Assembly (NCBI GenBank): GCA_019459285.1
Contig: JAIBEL010000036.1
Location: 1 to 48,557, forward strand
DNA length: 48,557 bases
Direction of reading: 5' to 3'
DNA from: Rhizobium sp.
GTDB lineage: Bacteria > Pseudomonadota > Gammaproteobacteria > Burkholderiales > Thiobacillaceae
A program made the position numbers and the translations under genes. Below the pieces are notes generated by a model. It searched no databases. It worked only from the letters and a program-made list of their open reading frames with translations, and was not told the DNA's origin. How positions within the stretch are numbered: the stretch's first letter is position 1; the number at the start of each line of letters is the position of its first letter. Below are positions 26,319-37,100 of this stretch, piece by piece.

Positions 26319-27230
26319 TCAGCGCTTGACCGGCTTGGCGGCGATTTCCTCCAGCCTGCGCGCCTTGATGACCTGGCCGTTCAGTGCGGCGTCCTTGGCG
26401 CTTCCGCCGTAGGCCACGACCATCAGCTGGCTGTAGTACATCACCGGAATGTTGAACTTGGTGCCATAGCGCTGGTTGATCTGGCCCTGGTAGATCTCGA
26501 CGTTGGCCTGGCACAGCGGGCATGGCGTGACGATCATCTCGGCGCCATGGTCGTAGGCCGACTCGACGATGTCCTTGATCTGCGCCTGTGCCTTCTCGGG
26601 CTCGGAGAACGCCAGCGCACCGCCGCAGCAGGTCACCTTCATGTCGTATTCGGGGATCGATTCGGCGCCGACCATCTCGACCATCTTGTCGAGGTACTGG
26701 GGATTTTCGAACGACTCGCCGTCCACGCCGAACGGGCGGTTGGTCTGGCAGCCGACGTAGCCCGCGATCTTCACGCCTTCGAGCGGACGCACGACGTGCT
26801 TCTTCATTTCGTCGAAGCCGAGGTCCTCGATCAGCACTTCCACCATGTGGCGGATGTTGGGCATCTCGTTGATCGTCAGCCCGGCTTCCTTCAGCGCTTC
26901 GCGGGTGTCGGCCATCAGCGTGTCGGAGTGCGTCAGGCGCTCGCGGGTCTCGCGTGCGCCCAGCCAGCAGGCGGCGCAGGTAGCGACGATTTCCTGGCCG
27001 GGAAGATTTTTTTCGGACAGCGCGAAGTTGCGCGCATTCATCACGTGGCGCGGCAGCTCGCCGGCCTCGGCGTAGCCGATCGAAGCGCCGCAGCAGTTCC
27101 AGTCGGGAATCTCGGTCAGCTTGACGTCGAGCGTCTTGCACATCGACTCGACCGAGGTCAGGTAGTTGGAAGCGGAGGCACCCTTCTGCGACGAGCACCC
27201 CGGGTAAAACGCGTATTCATGTTTGGCCAT
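26319..27230 (-). CDS. hdrB: Heterodisulfide reductase-like subunit B (HdrB)
   Basis: Protein of 303 residues with two complete CCG domains, which in HdrB bind non-cubane 4Fe-4S clusters. First: Cys12, Cys46-Cys47, Cys85 and Cys88. Second: Cys161, Cys201-Cys202, Cys237 and Cys240. In methanogens HdrB reduces the CoM-CoB heterodisulfide. Bacteria lack that substrate, and here the subunit probably passes electrons to or from an unknown thiol/disulfide or quinone-linked partner. It has no membrane segment. It is the last gene of qmoA-qmoB-hdrC-hdrB, ten bases after hdrC, and is followed by a terminator. Confidence 0.93.
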   Translation of the reverse strand: MAKHEYAFYPGCSSQKGASASNYLTSVESMCKTLDVKLTEIPDWNCCGASIGYAEAGELPRHVMNARNFALSEKNLPGQEIVATCAACWLGARETRERLTHSDTLMADTREALKEAGLTINEMPNIRHMVEVLIEDLGFDEMKKHVVRPLEGVKIAGYVGCQTNRPFGVDGESFENPQYLDKMVEMVGAESIPEYDMKVTCCGGALAFSEPEKAQAQIKDIVESAYDHGAEMIVTPCPLCQANVEIYQGQINQRYGTKFNIPVMYYSQLMVVAYGGSAKDAALNGQVIKARRLEEIAAKPVKR

Positions 27231-27240
27231 ATGTTTCTCC

Positions 27241-27873
27241 TCAGCCCGCCATCTTGGCGGCCTTGCGGCTGCGTTCGATTTCGTAGGCTTTTTTCAGCAT
27301 CGCCTGGATGCCTTTCTGGTCCTTGCACTTGTGGCCGCCGAGCAGTTCGAACGGATTGAGCCGCTTGGCCTTCAGGAGGCCAATCGCCACATCCTTCATC
27401 TTCATGCCTTCCTTGATGCCGGCACCCAACCCGTCCTTGAAATACAGACCCATCGACAGCTTGAGTTCGTTGACGCGTCCCGTATGGGTGCAGTTCTTCC
27501 AGAACAGGCCACTGAAGAAGCGCGTCGGCTGCATCTTCGGCGCCATGCCGAGCCGGTGTGCGTATTCGGCGATGCCGTGCATGATGTGAGTGATCGGCAG
27601 CTTGCGCGGACAGCGCACGATGCAGTTGTAGCAGGACGTGCAGTTCCACATCGAACTGCTGGTCAACACTTCCTCGCGCTTGCCGGCGCGGATCATCATG
27701 AAGAGTTCCTGCGGCGGATGTTCCCACGCGCTCTGGAAGTTGGTCGGGCAGGAACCGGAGCAGACGCCGCATTGCATGCACATCTTGACCCAGTCGCCCA
27801 TCTCGACCTGCTCTTCGATTTCCTTCAGGAAGTTGTTGCGGTATTTCTCCGCCAGTGCGGTGTTTGCGCTCAT
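27241..27873 (-). CDS. hdrC: Heterodisulfide reductase-like subunit C (HdrC)
   Basis: Iron-sulfur protein of 210 residues with two ferredoxin-type 4Fe-4S sites: Cys32, Cys35, Cys38, Cys42 (CMQCGVCSGSCP) and Cys78, Cys81, Cys84, Cys88 (CTSCYNCIVRCP). It should carry electrons between the QmoB-like flavoprotein and HdrB. The C-terminal third is Lys-rich with no cysteine pattern. Unlike QmoC it has no haem-b membrane domain, so this complex is predicted to be soluble or peripherally bound. It sits 13 bases after qmoB. Confidence 0.93.
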   Translation of the reverse strand: MSANTALAEKYRNNFLKEIEEQVEMGDWVKMCMQCGVCSGSCPTNFQSAWEHPPQELFMMIRAGKREEVLTSSSMWNCTSCYNCIVRCPRKLPITHIMHGIAEYAHRLGMAPKMQPTRFFSGLFWKNCTHTGRVNELKLSMGLYFKDGLGAGIKEGMKMKDVAIGLLKAKRLNPFELLGGHKCKDQKGIQAMLKKAYEIERSRKAAKMAG

Positions 27874-27886
27874 GGTGGATCTCCTG

Positions 27887-30145
27887 TTAGAAGCCTTTGA
27901 ACGGGCTGGGGCCTACGGCAACCAGCTCGGCGGCATACTTGTTGATCATGTCGGGTACCCGCTCGATGTCCGTGATGGCGACTTCGAGATCGCGCACACG
28001 CTCCGATTCGAGATTCAGCGTCTTCAGCGTGTCGTCGATCTTGGACATCCGCACACGCCCCAACTCGGAACCCTTGACGAAGTGGCACTGATATTCGTCG
28101 CCGGATTTGCAGCCCATCAGCATCACGCCGTCGTAGCCGGCGTTCAGCGCATCGGTGATCCAGATGGTATTGACGGAACCGAGACAGCGGATCGGAATGA
28201 TGCGCACGAAGGCCGAATACTCGTTGCGACTCATGCCTGCCATGTCGAGCGCCGGGTAGGCGTCGTTCTCGCACGCCAGGATCAGGATGCGCGGTTTTTC
28301 CGAGAACTCGTCGGGGATGTCGACCGCCTTGATCTGCGCACCGACCGTGTTGACCGAATAGTTCTCGAACGAAATCACACGCACCGGGCAGGCGCCCATG
28401 CAGGTGCCGCAACGACGGCAACGCGATTCGTTGAATACCGGGAAGCGCTTTTCGTCCTCGTCGATGGCGCCGAACGGGCATTCCACCGTGCAGCGCTTGC
28501 ATTGCGTGCAGCCTTCGAGGCGCACTTTCGGGAACGACAGATCCCCCGAGCGCGGATGCGCGGCGCGGCCGAGCTCGGCATTTTCCAGTGCCTGGATCGC
28601 CTTCAGCGCGGCACCGGTGGCATCCTCGCGCGCCTGCGCGATGTCCATCGGGCGGCGCACCGGGCCGGCGGTGTAGATGCCGGTGCGGCGGGTTTCGTAG
28701 GGGAAGCAGATGAAGTGCGAATCGGTGAAGCCCTGTTTCAACTGCGGCACGTCCGGACCCTGACGATAGGTCAGGTTGAGGATGGAGATCGGCTTCACTT
28801 CCACCGTGCCGGCGGCTGAGGCCTCGCCTTCCTGGCCCTCGACCTGCGGCTTGGTCAGCGCATCGATGTTGATGCCCGAGTTCGCCACCTGGCCGGTCGC
28901 CAGCACCACCAGATCGACGTCCACCATCGACGCGTCGGTGTCGCCCAGGATCAGGTCGTTGAATTTGACCGTGCTGGTATTGCCGTTCGGCACCACTTCG
29001 GCGACCTTGCCCTTGGTGAAGATGACGCCCTTCTCCTGTGCGCTGCGGTAGAAGTCCTCGCCGTTGCCGGGCGTGCGCAGGTCGGTGTAGATGATGGTGG
29101 TGTCGACGGACGGATTGGTGTCCTTGAAGTACATCGCCTGCTTGATGCTGGCGTTGCAGCAGAAGCCCGAACAGTAGGACAGGTGCGTCCCGGTCGGGTC
29201 GCGTTGGCCGGCACACTGCACGAACACCACCGATTTCACGGGCTGGTTGTCCGAGGGCCGCCGAATGATACCGTCTCCTGCCGCCGCGGCTTTCGCCAGT
29301 ACTTCGAGGCCGGCCTGGTCGACCACGTTGGGCGACTTGCCGCCGCCGAGTTCGGGCAGCTTGTTCACGTCGTACAGGGTGAAGCCGGTCGCCTGCACGA
29401 TCGCGCCGATGTCTTCGGTGTGCGTCGCACCCGATTCGGTGGCGATGTCGACCACGAAACGACCCGGCGCACCATCGGTCTTCGCGATGGTGGCATTCAG
29501 ATACACCTTGATGTTGCTGTCGCCCATCACCTGCGAGGCGAGGTCGGCCACGCCGGTATCGGCCGGGGATTTGAACGGTTCGTGCACCGGCGTGCGCTTG
29601 TAGAGCTTGGCGGCCCAGCCGCCGAGTTCGCCGGACTTCTCGACCAGCACCACCGAATAACCGGTCTTCGACGCTTCGATCGCGGTCGTCATGCCGGTGA
29701 CGCCACCGCCCACCACCAAGAGGGTCTTGCTGGTGCCGGTGTTGGTGTTGCCGCCGGGCGCGGTCATCGCCTTCACTTCGGCGCAGCCCATGCGGATGTA
29801 GTCTTCCGCCATGTCCTGCGTGGTTTCGCGCGCTTCCTCGGTATCGGGACGGATCCAGACCACGCCTTCGCGCAGGTTGGCACGCGCCACCGCGTTTTCG
29901 GGGAAGAAGAATGCTTCGGTCTTGGCGCGGCGCGAGCAGGCGCCGATCATGATGTGGGTGACGCCCTCGTTCGCGATGTCGTTCTTGATCATCGCCACGC
30001 CGTCGGCGTTGCACAGGAAATCGTGCGACTTCGCCAGCGGCACCTTGCCGTCCTTCTGTGCGATCTTGACCAATGCGTCCGTATCCAGACGCTCGCCGAG
30101 TCCGCAGCCCTTGCAGATATACGCTGCGACTTTGATGTCAGCCAT
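27887..30145 (-). CDS. qmoB: QmoB/HdrA-like flavoprotein with MvhD domain
   Basis: Large cytoplasmic electron-transfer protein, 752 residues. The N-terminal HdrA-type region contains an FAD-binding GGGVTGM motif near 147 and a Cys-rich QCAGQRDPTGTHLSYCSGFCC segment. Two 4Fe-4S sites follow in the C-terminal half (CTQCKRCTVECP and CRRCGTCMGACP). The last 150 or so residues form an MvhD/FlpD-like domain (PRILILACENDAYPALD, IPIRCLGSVN, GVMLMGCKSGDEYQCHFVKG). This arrangement is that of QmoB, which links APS reductase to the quinone pool. The paired HdrC/HdrB genes and QmoA support a QmoAB-HdrCB complex. Confidence 0.92.
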   Translation of the reverse strand: MADIKVAAYICKGCGLGERLDTDALVKIAQKDGKVPLAKSHDFLCNADGVAMIKNDIANEGVTHIMIGACSRRAKTEAFFFPENAVARANLREGVVWIRPDTEEARETTQDMAEDYIRMGCAEVKAMTAPGGNTNTGTSKTLLVVGGGVTGMTTAIEASKTGYSVVLVEKSGELGGWAAKLYKRTPVHEPFKSPADTGVADLASQVMGDSNIKVYLNATIAKTDGAPGRFVVDIATESGATHTEDIGAIVQATGFTLYDVNKLPELGGGKSPNVVDQAGLEVLAKAAAAGDGIIRRPSDNQPVKSVVFVQCAGQRDPTGTHLSYCSGFCCNASIKQAMYFKDTNPSVDTTIIYTDLRTPGNGEDFYRSAQEKGVIFTKGKVAEVVPNGNTSTVKFNDLILGDTDASMVDVDLVVLATGQVANSGINIDALTKPQVEGQEGEASAAGTVEVKPISILNLTYRQGPDVPQLKQGFTDSHFICFPYETRRTGIYTAGPVRRPMDIAQAREDATGAALKAIQALENAELGRAAHPRSGDLSFPKVRLEGCTQCKRCTVECPFGAIDEDEKRFPVFNESRCRRCGTCMGACPVRVISFENYSVNTVGAQIKAVDIPDEFSEKPRILILACENDAYPALDMAGMSRNEYSAFVRIIPIRCLGSVNTIWITDALNAGYDGVMLMGCKSGDEYQCHFVKGSELGRVRMSKIDDTLKTLNLESERVRDLEVAITDIERVPDMINKYAAELVAVGPSPFKGF

Positions 30146-30148
30146 TGT

Positions 30149-31432
30149 TTACGCCTCCGCCTTTGCTACTTTGTTGACCACCTGAATGGCGCGCAATGCC
30201 GCCGCGGTGGCCGATTGCACGGCACGGTTCACGTCCAGCGCATTCGACGCGCAGCCGGCGCCGAACACCGCGCCGTTGGCCGGGTCGGCTTCGATGAAGC
30301 CGCTCGAATCCGCCACGATGTGGCCGGGAATGTTGATGCCCTTGACCGAAGGCTCCATGCCGACCGCCAGCACCACCAGATCGTGCGGCGTGGTATAGCG
30401 CTTGTAGCCTTCGGTGTCGACGCCATGACACACCGGGTTGCCGCTCTCGTCTTCGGTAATCTTCGCCACCTTGGACTTGATGAAGTTCACTGAAGTATCG
30501 GCCTGCACCTTCTGGTAGAAATCCTCGAAGCGGTCGATGGCGCGAATGTCGATGTAGTAGATCGTCGACTTGCCGTCTTCCGGATACTTCTCGCGCACGT
30601 AGTGCGTCTGCTTCAGCGACGCCATGCAGCAGATGCGCGAACAGTGGCGCAGGTGGTTCTCGTCGCGCGAGCCGGCGCACTGGATGAAGGCGATGTTCTT
30701 CGCTTCCTTGCCGTCGCTGGGACGCAGGATCTTGCCGCCGGTGGGCCCGTGGATGTCGGCCAGGCGCTCGAATTCGACGCTGGTGATGACGTTCTTGAAG
30801 CGACCGTAGCCGTAAGGCTGAATCTTCGCCGCGTCATAGGGCTGCCAGCCGGTCGCCCACACCACGGCGCCCGCTTTCACCTGGATCGTCTCCTCCTTCA
30901 TGTCGAGGTCGATCGCACCGTATTTGCAGGCGGCCTTGGCCTTGTCCGCATCGGGGGTACCGATGATCGCGGGGTCCAGCACATAGCGCTGCGGGTAGGC
31001 CATCGCGTTCGGCAGGAAGGCGACCTTGTGCTGGCCGAGGTTGTAGTTGAACGGGTCGTCCACCATCGTCTCGACCGCGCGCCCGCAATCGCCGCAGGCG
31101 GTGCAGTTCTCGTTCACGTAACGCGGCTTGACCTTGACGGAGACGGTGTAGTTGCCCGTGCTGCCTTCGATGCCGGTGACTTCGGCCAGCGTCAGCACGC
31201 GCACGCGGGGGTTGTTCTTGAGGCGGCGCAGGTTGATTTCCAGACCGCAGGTGGGGTGGCACAGCTTGGGGAAGTAGCGATACAACTGGGAAGTCCGTCC
31301 GCCCAGTGCGGGATTTTTCTCAACCAGGACGACGTTCTTGCCGGTTTCGGCCGCTTCGAGCGCGGCGGTCATGCCGGAAATCCCGCCGCCCACCACGAGA
31401 ATCGTCTCGTTGGTCGCAACATGCTCCGTCAT
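30149..31432 (-). CDS. qmoA: QmoA/HdrA-like FAD-binding protein
   Basis: Flavoprotein of 427 residues. It has an N-terminal Rossmann motif VVGGGISGMTAALEA, a second segment PALGGRTSQLYRYFPKLCHPTCGLE, a Cys pair region (CTACGDCGRAVE), and an IQCAGSRDENHLRHCSRICC block shared with HdrA. The C-terminus (FGAGCASNALDVNRAVQSATAAALRAI) is the second half of the FAD site. I chose the ATG at 31432 because GGAGG lies seven bases before it. The ATG at 31447 is the alternative. It is the first gene of the operon, and aprBA is not in this window. Confidence 0.92.
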   Translation of the reverse strand: MTEHVATNETILVVGGGISGMTAALEAAETGKNVVLVEKNPALGGRTSQLYRYFPKLCHPTCGLEINLRRLKNNPRVRVLTLAEVTGIEGSTGNYTVSVKVKPRYVNENCTACGDCGRAVETMVDDPFNYNLGQHKVAFLPNAMAYPQRYVLDPAIIGTPDADKAKAACKYGAIDLDMKEETIQVKAGAVVWATGWQPYDAAKIQPYGYGRFKNVITSVEFERLADIHGPTGGKILRPSDGKEAKNIAFIQCAGSRDENHLRHCSRICCMASLKQTHYVREKYPEDGKSTIYYIDIRAIDRFEDFYQKVQADTSVNFIKSKVAKITEDESGNPVCHGVDTEGYKRYTTPHDLVVLAVGMEPSVKGINIPGHIVADSSGFIEADPANGAVFGAGCASNALDVNRAVQSATAAALRAIQVVNKVAKAEA

Positions 31433-31468
31433 TGTTGTTTCCTCCATCCGATGGATGCAAAATCATTT

Positions 31469-31508
31469 GAAACCGCCCGAAAAACCGCCACGGACGGTCG
31501 GGCGTTTC
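31469..31508. promoter_or_regulatory. Inverted repeat in the qmoA 5' leader
   Basis: GAAACCGCCCGA (31469-31480) pairs with TCGGGCGTTTC (31498-31508) with a single-base bulge, about 37 bases upstream of the qmoA start. On the minus strand it could form a leader hairpin or an operator. No U run follows, so it is not a terminator. Confidence 0.35.
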
Positions 31509-31603
31509 GCCCATAAGTGAATCCCTGAAATGGTACTCCGAAGGCCATGCCTGCCGCCACGGCCAAGTGCGCATTCTCAATCGAAGTTTTCTATGCGGGA
31601 ATA

Positions 31604-31648
31604 AGGGGAAGTGTTTTCAGCGGGCTGTGCCGTGCCGACACTTCCCCT
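31604..31648. repeat. Inverted repeat at the 3' end of the GGDEF/EAL gene
   Basis: AGGGGAAGTGT (31604-31614) and ACACTTCCCCT (31638-31648) are perfect 11-base complements. The 23-base loop is GC-rich and can itself fold (GGGC with GCCG). The right arm reaches the stop codon of the GGDEF/EAL gene. No U run follows on the minus strand, so it is at most an atypical terminator or an mRNA 3'-end stabiliser. Confidence 0.55.
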
Positions 31649-34188
31649 CAGGACGGCTTGAACGATTCCATGAAACGTGTCATTTCGCCGGCTGGCAGCG
31701 GCCGGCTGATCAGGTAGCCCTGCATCACGTCGCATTGCAGCGCCCGCAGGTAACGCGCCTGCTCCGCGTCCTCCACCCCTTCGGCGATGATCTCGAGCCC
31801 GAGGCTGTGGCCCATGGCGATCACGGCCTTGACGATCGAGGCATTGCCGCTGTTGGTCGTCACGTCGCGCACGAAGGAAATGTCGATTTTCAGCTTGTGG
31901 ACTTCCAGCCGCTGCAAATAGGCCAGCGAGGAATAGCCTGTGCCGAAATCGTCGATCGACAGGCGTACGCCCAGGGCTTTGAGTTCGGCCAGCGCCTTGA
32001 AGGACTGGTCCCGGTCCACCAGGACGAAGCTCTCGGTGATTTCCAGTTCGAGTTGCGCGGGGGCAATGGCGCTTTCCTGCAAAGCCTCTTTCACCGATTT
32101 GACCAGGTGCCCCCGGTTGAGCTGGACGGCGGAGACATTCACCGAAACCTGCCGGGGGGCCCGCCCGGCATCCGACCAGGCCCTGATCTGATGGCATGCC
32201 GCACGCAATACCCAGTCCCCGAGCGGCACCACCAGGCCGCTTTCCTCGGCCAGCGGGATGAAGGCGTCGGGCGGGATCATGCCCCGTTCCGGGTGCTGCC
32301 AGCGCACCAGCGCTTCAAGGCCCACGATCTCGCCGCTGGTGAGGTCGACCTGCGGCTGGTAGTACAGGCACAACTCCTGCCGCTCGAGCGCGCGGCGCAG
32401 GTCGGCCTCGAGCGTCAAGCGCTCCTTGGAACGGCTGGTCATCTCCGGCGAGAAGAAGCGCAGAGCCCCCCGCCCCTGCGCCTTGGCCTGGTGGAGCGCG
32501 GCGTCGGCACTGCTCTGCAGGGTGGCGGCATCGCGGCCATCGGTCGGATACAGCGCGATGCCGATGCTCGCGCCGGTGTAGATCGGCTTGCCGTCCACCT
32601 GGAAGCGTTCGCCCAGCGCATCGATCATATGCTGGGCAACCAGGTCGATGCCGGTCAGGCTCATGCCGCGTTCGACGACGATGTAGAACTCGTCGCCGCC
32701 GATGCGCGCGATCACGCTACCATCGGGCAACAGGTCCTGCAGACGCTTGCTGACCTCGACCAGCAGCTGGTCGCCCACGCTGTGGCCGAGGCTCTCGTTG
32801 ACGGTCTTGAAGTTGTCGAGGTCGAGGAACAACAGGGCAAACCGGCCGTGGCTGCGTTCGGCGCCGAGAACGGTTTGCGCCAGTAATTGTGCAAACAGCG
32901 CGCGATTGGGCAGGCCGGTCAGCAGATCGCGGTGCGCAAGGAAATCCAGCTTCTGTTCGGCCTGCTGACGATCGGTGATGTCGCGATGGGAGCCACGTAC
33001 GCCCAGCGCCTTGCCTGTCACGTCGTGCACCTGCCGGCATACATGCTCGATCCAGCGTTCGCCGTCGTCGCGGGCGCGGATGCGGAAGACGAGCAGCTCC
33101 GGAATGGCACCGGATGCGCACGGGCCCTGCTTTTGCCAGGCCTCCAGGTCGTCCGGATGGATGATTTTCTCCATCAGGCCGGCGTCGGCGAAGAAATCGG
33201 CGGGCGCATAGCCCGATACGTCCTGGCAGGCGGGCGACACATAGAGATAGCTGCCGTCGGGCGCCAGCCAGTACTCCCAGTTGGGCGAATAGTCGGCCAG
33301 GATGCGGTATTTTTCCTCGCTCTGTTCGAGCATCGCCGTGCGCCGCGCCACCTGGTCCTCGAGAAAATGGCGCAGCCGGGCAAGTTCGAGGTGGGTGCGC
33401 ACGCGCGCGCGCACCTCGTCGATGTCGAAAGGCTTGGTGATGTAGTCGGCCGCGCCGATGCTGAATCCCTTGACCTTCTGTTGCGTCGCATCGACCACCG
33501 TGACGAAGATGACCGGAATGCGGTTGCCGGCAGGGGTGGCCTTGATGCGCCGGCAGACTTCGTAGCCATCCATCCCCGGCATCACGATATCGAGCAGGAC
33601 CAGGTCGGGCGGCGTCGGCCCCTCGACCAGTTCGATCGCCTTGGCGCCGGTGCGGGCGACCTGGATCCGGTAGTCGTCCTTCAGCGCCTCCAGCAGTTCA
33701 TGGATGTTTTCCGGAATGTCGTCGACCACCAGCAGGGATGGCGGACGTTCCGGATCCGCATGCTCGGCAATGTCGAACATCACCGGCTTCTTCCGGTAGC
33801 GCCGCAATTCGAGCTGGTTGCGGATGCGCACATGCAGCAGTTCCGGATTGACCGGCTTGACGAGGTAGTCGGCCACGCCGAGCCTGAGGCCGCGCACCTC
33901 GTCGGCGGCGTCGTTCTGGGCCGTGACGAACATGACCGGGATGTCCGCGGTGGCGGGGTGCGATTTCAGGTGGGCAAGCACCGAATAACCGTCCATGCCC
34001 GGCATGCGGATGTCTAGCAGGATCAGGTCGGGCTGCGGCTGGTGCTGGGCAAGCTGGAGGGCCTTCTCGCCACTGGTGGCGGCAATGATCGCATAGTCGT
34101 CGCGCAGGACATGCATCAGCGCGTGCAGATTCTCGTGCACGTCGTCGACGATGAGGATGCGGGGGCGACCAGGGGCGGATTGCGTCAT
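31648..34188 (-). CDS. Double-receiver, PAS, GGDEF, EAL c-di-GMP regulator
   Basis: Cytoplasmic signalling protein of 846 residues. Receiver 1 (about 8-128) has phospho-site D59, and receiver 2 (about 150-268) has D200. A coiled segment and a PAS domain (about 290-410) follow. GGDEF (motif 497-501) makes c-di-GMP, and no RxxD inhibitory site precedes it. EAL (motif 625-627, with [10 protein letters not shown] and the EGVED loop) degrades it. Both active sites look intact, so net output may depend on the receivers. The gene starts 4 bases after the hybrid kinase stop with a GGAG site, so its likely phosphodonor is that kinase. Confidence 0.93.
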   Translation of the reverse strand: MTQSAPGRPRILIVDDVHENLHALMHVLRDDYAIIAATSGEKALQLAQHQPQPDLILLDIRMPGMDGYSVLAHLKSHPATADIPVMFVTAQNDAADEVRGLRLGVADYLVKPVNPELLHVRIRNQLELRRYRKKPVMFDIAEHADPERPPSLLVVDDIPENIHELLEALKDDYRIQVARTGAKAIELVEGPTPPDLVLLDIVMPGMDGYEVCRRIKATPAGNRIPVIFVTVVDATQQKVKGFSIGAADYITKPFDIDEVRARVRTHLELARLRHFLEDQVARRTAMLEQSEEKYRILADYSPNWEYWLAPDGSYLYVSPACQDVSGYAPADFFADAGLMEKIIHPDDLEAWQKQGPCASGAIPELLVFRIRARDDGERWIEHVCRQVHDVTGKALGVRGSHRDITDRQQAEQKLDFLAHRDLLTGLPNRALFAQLLAQTVLGAERSHGRFALLFLDLDNFKTVNESLGHSVGDQLLVEVSKRLQDLLPDGSVIARIGGDEFYIVVERGMSLTGIDLVAQHMIDALGERFQVDGKPIYTGASIGIALYPTDGRDAATLQSSADAALHQAKAQGRGALRFFSPEMTSRSKERLTLEADLRRALERQELCLYYQPQVDLTSGEIVGLEALVRWQHPERGMIPPDAFIPLAEESGLVVPLGDWVLRAACHQIRAWSDAGRAPRQVSVNVSAVQLNRGHLVKSVKEALQESAIAPAQLELEITESFVLVDRDQSFKALAELKALGVRLSIDDFGTGYSSLAYLQRLEVHKLKIDISFVRDVTTNSGNASIVKAVIAMGHSLGLEIIAEGVEDAEQARYLRALQCDVMQGYLISRPLPAGEMTRFMESFKPS

Positions 34189-34192
34189 AGGC

Positions 34193-37100
34193 TCACTCCG
34201 TTTCCGATTTCAGGCGTTCCTGCAGCGTACGGAGCTGCATCCGTGCTTCATCGATGGCGAAGACGTCGACATGGGCAGCCAATGTTGCCATGTCCGGCTC
34301 CAGCGGCGTACCGCACACGCCTGCACGCAGTTCCAGAAGCAGCGGCTCGGCCGCCCCCAGATCGTCGTCCAGGGCCTGGCCCAGACGGCCCAGGCGATCC
34401 CGGATCCCGGCGGCATCGAGAGGTGCTGCAGCAAGCAGGGGCGTCTGCGGCAGGTGGGATGCCACGCTGTCGATATCCTGCATCACAGCCTGCAGTTGCG
34501 CATGCATGTCCGCCAGAACGGCAGGGGACGGCATCGTCCCCTGCTTGAGCAGGGCATCGACCTCACTCACTTTCTCGTACAAGGCCGTGGCTCCGATATT
34601 TCCGGTAACGCCCTTCAGCGCATGGCAGTACTCTTCCGCCTGCCGCAGGTCCGCCTGTGCCAGCAGCCGCTGGATCTCCCCGCTGGCGTCGGCATAGCGC
34701 TCGCGGAAACGGCGCAACTGCTTGCAGTATGCCTCGACCTTGCCGCCGATGCGGCGAATGCCTTCGCTGGCGTCGAGGCTGGCGAGCGCCCCTAACGCGG
34801 GCGGGACATCCTCCATCTGCCGTACCGGCGCGGCATCTACCGCCGCGCCGCCGCGCGGCGCCCGGAGATGCAGCCATTTCGCCAGCACGCTCAGCAGCCG
34901 GTCGGGCGCCACCGGTTTGGTGACATGGTCGTTCATCCCGGCGCCCTGGCTCTTTTCGGCATCCTGTACCATGGCCAGCGCAGTCATGGCGATGATCGGC
35001 AGCATGGCGAAACGCTCGCCGCCGGGTGTCGACGCCAGCGCACGAATCCGGCGAGACGCTTCCAGGCCGTCCATGACCGGCATCTGGATGTCCATCAGCA
35101 CGGCATCGTAATCCTGCGTCTGCACCTTCTCCACCGCCTCCTGGCCATTCACGGCCACGTCGACCTCGATGCCTTCGCTGCGCAGCAGTTCGGTGGCGAA
35201 TTCGCGGTTGATGTCGTTGTCCTCGACCAGCAGCAGACGGGCGCCGGCCAGCTGGCCGATGGGCACCCCGTGATCCAGCGGGCTGCTGCGATGCCGGTCG
35301 TCCAGACCGAGGATGCGTCCGCGCCCCAGCACGGAGAGGATGGTGTCGAGCAGGGTCGACGGCGACACCGGCTTGATGAGAAAACCGTTTACGCCCACCT
35401 GCTCGGCCAGGCGGATCACGTCCTCGCGCCCGTAGGCGGTCACCATCACCACCTTGGGCTGATGCGGACCGGGCAGGTCGCGATGGATGTGCTGTGTCGT
35501 CTCGTCGCCGTTCATCCCCGGCATGCGCCAGTCCATCAGCACCAGGTCGAAGGGCATGTCGCCTGCCGCCTTGAGCGCCGTCAAGGCCGCCGGACCGCTT
35601 GACGCGGTTTCCACATCGAGATGGAAAAAGCGCAGCATCCCCGCCAGGATTTCGCACGACACCTCGTTGTCGTCCACCACCAGGACACGGATTCCCTTGA
35701 GCAGCGGGCCCGTCTGCTCCACCAGCTCGCGGCGACGCGCCTCGGCCTGCTGGGCGATCTGGAGCCGGACCGTGAAGCAGATCGTCGTCCCCACCCCCGG
35801 CTGCGAATCCTCCACCCAGATGCGGCCCCCCATCTGCTCGACCAGATTCCTGGAAATGGCGAGCCCCAGGCCGGTGCCGCCGAAACGGCGCGTGGTCGAC
35901 TGGTCGGCCTGGGTGAACTTTTCGAACAGCCGGGACTGCACCTCCGCCGTCATGCCGATGCCGGAGTCGCGCACGCAAGCCTGCAGGGTGAGCGCGGTTT
36001 CGGTGAGGTCGATGCCGCTGAGCGCCAGCTCGATTTCGCCTTGCTCGGTGAACTTCACTGCGTTGCCGCACAGGTTGAGCAGCACCTGGCCCAGGCGCAG
36101 CGGATCGCCGATCAGCACCGGCGGGATCGAGACGTCATAGCGGATGAGGAATTCGATGCCCTTGTGCTCGAGCTGGTAGCTGATCGCGTCGGTCAGCTGT
36201 TCCATCACGCCGTCGAGCCCGAACTCGACGCTTTCGATCTCCAACTTGCCGGCTTCGATCTTCGAAAAATCGAGAATGTCGTTGATGATACCGAGGAGCG
36301 AATGCGCCGCCCCCTGTGCCTTGGTCAGGTGGTTGCGCAGGCTGGGCGCCAGTTCGCCTTTGAGCGCCAGATACAGCATGCCGAGGATGGCGTTCATCGG
36401 GGTACGGATTTCGTGGCTCATGTTGGCCAGAAAATCCGACTTCATGCGCGTGGCCTCTTCGGCCATGATCCTGGCCGTGCGCATGGCCTCCATGGCGGCA
36501 CGTTCGGCCGTGATGTCCTCGATGATGCCCACCACGCCCTTGGACGGATCGGCGGGATCGACCTTGCGCACCGACATCCGGGACCAGAAGCGGCTGCCGT
36601 CCTTGCGCACGACCGGCTGCTCGCGGACATGGGTTTCGCCCCGCGCGATCTGCGCATACATCTCCTGGCCGACCTGGGTGAAGCTTGGGTCGTCGGCATA
36701 CCACATGCGCGTCGACCGGCCGACCTGTTCGCCCGGCGCACAGCCGAACAGTTCGTCCATGCGCCGGTTGCTCCGCACGACGATCCGGTCCTTCGCCAGT
36801 ACGATCCCCACGCTGGCGGAATCGAACAGGGCCTGCAATTCACCGCTGCGCTCCTCCACCAGCCGCTCCAGATCGGCACGCTGGCGCTCCAGCTCCTGCG
36901 TCGTCCTGACCAGCGCCCGCGTACGTTGGTCCACCTGCCAGCGCAGCAGCAGGCTGAGCAGCAACAGCAACAGCATCGCCGCCGCCAGGCCGGCCAGCGA
37001 CCATCGCACCCAGCGCGGAATCCGCACGGCGGACGCCGCCGCCATGGTGTGATGCAGCGCCTGGAAATAAACGGAATCCGGATCGTGCCGCCAGTCGGCC

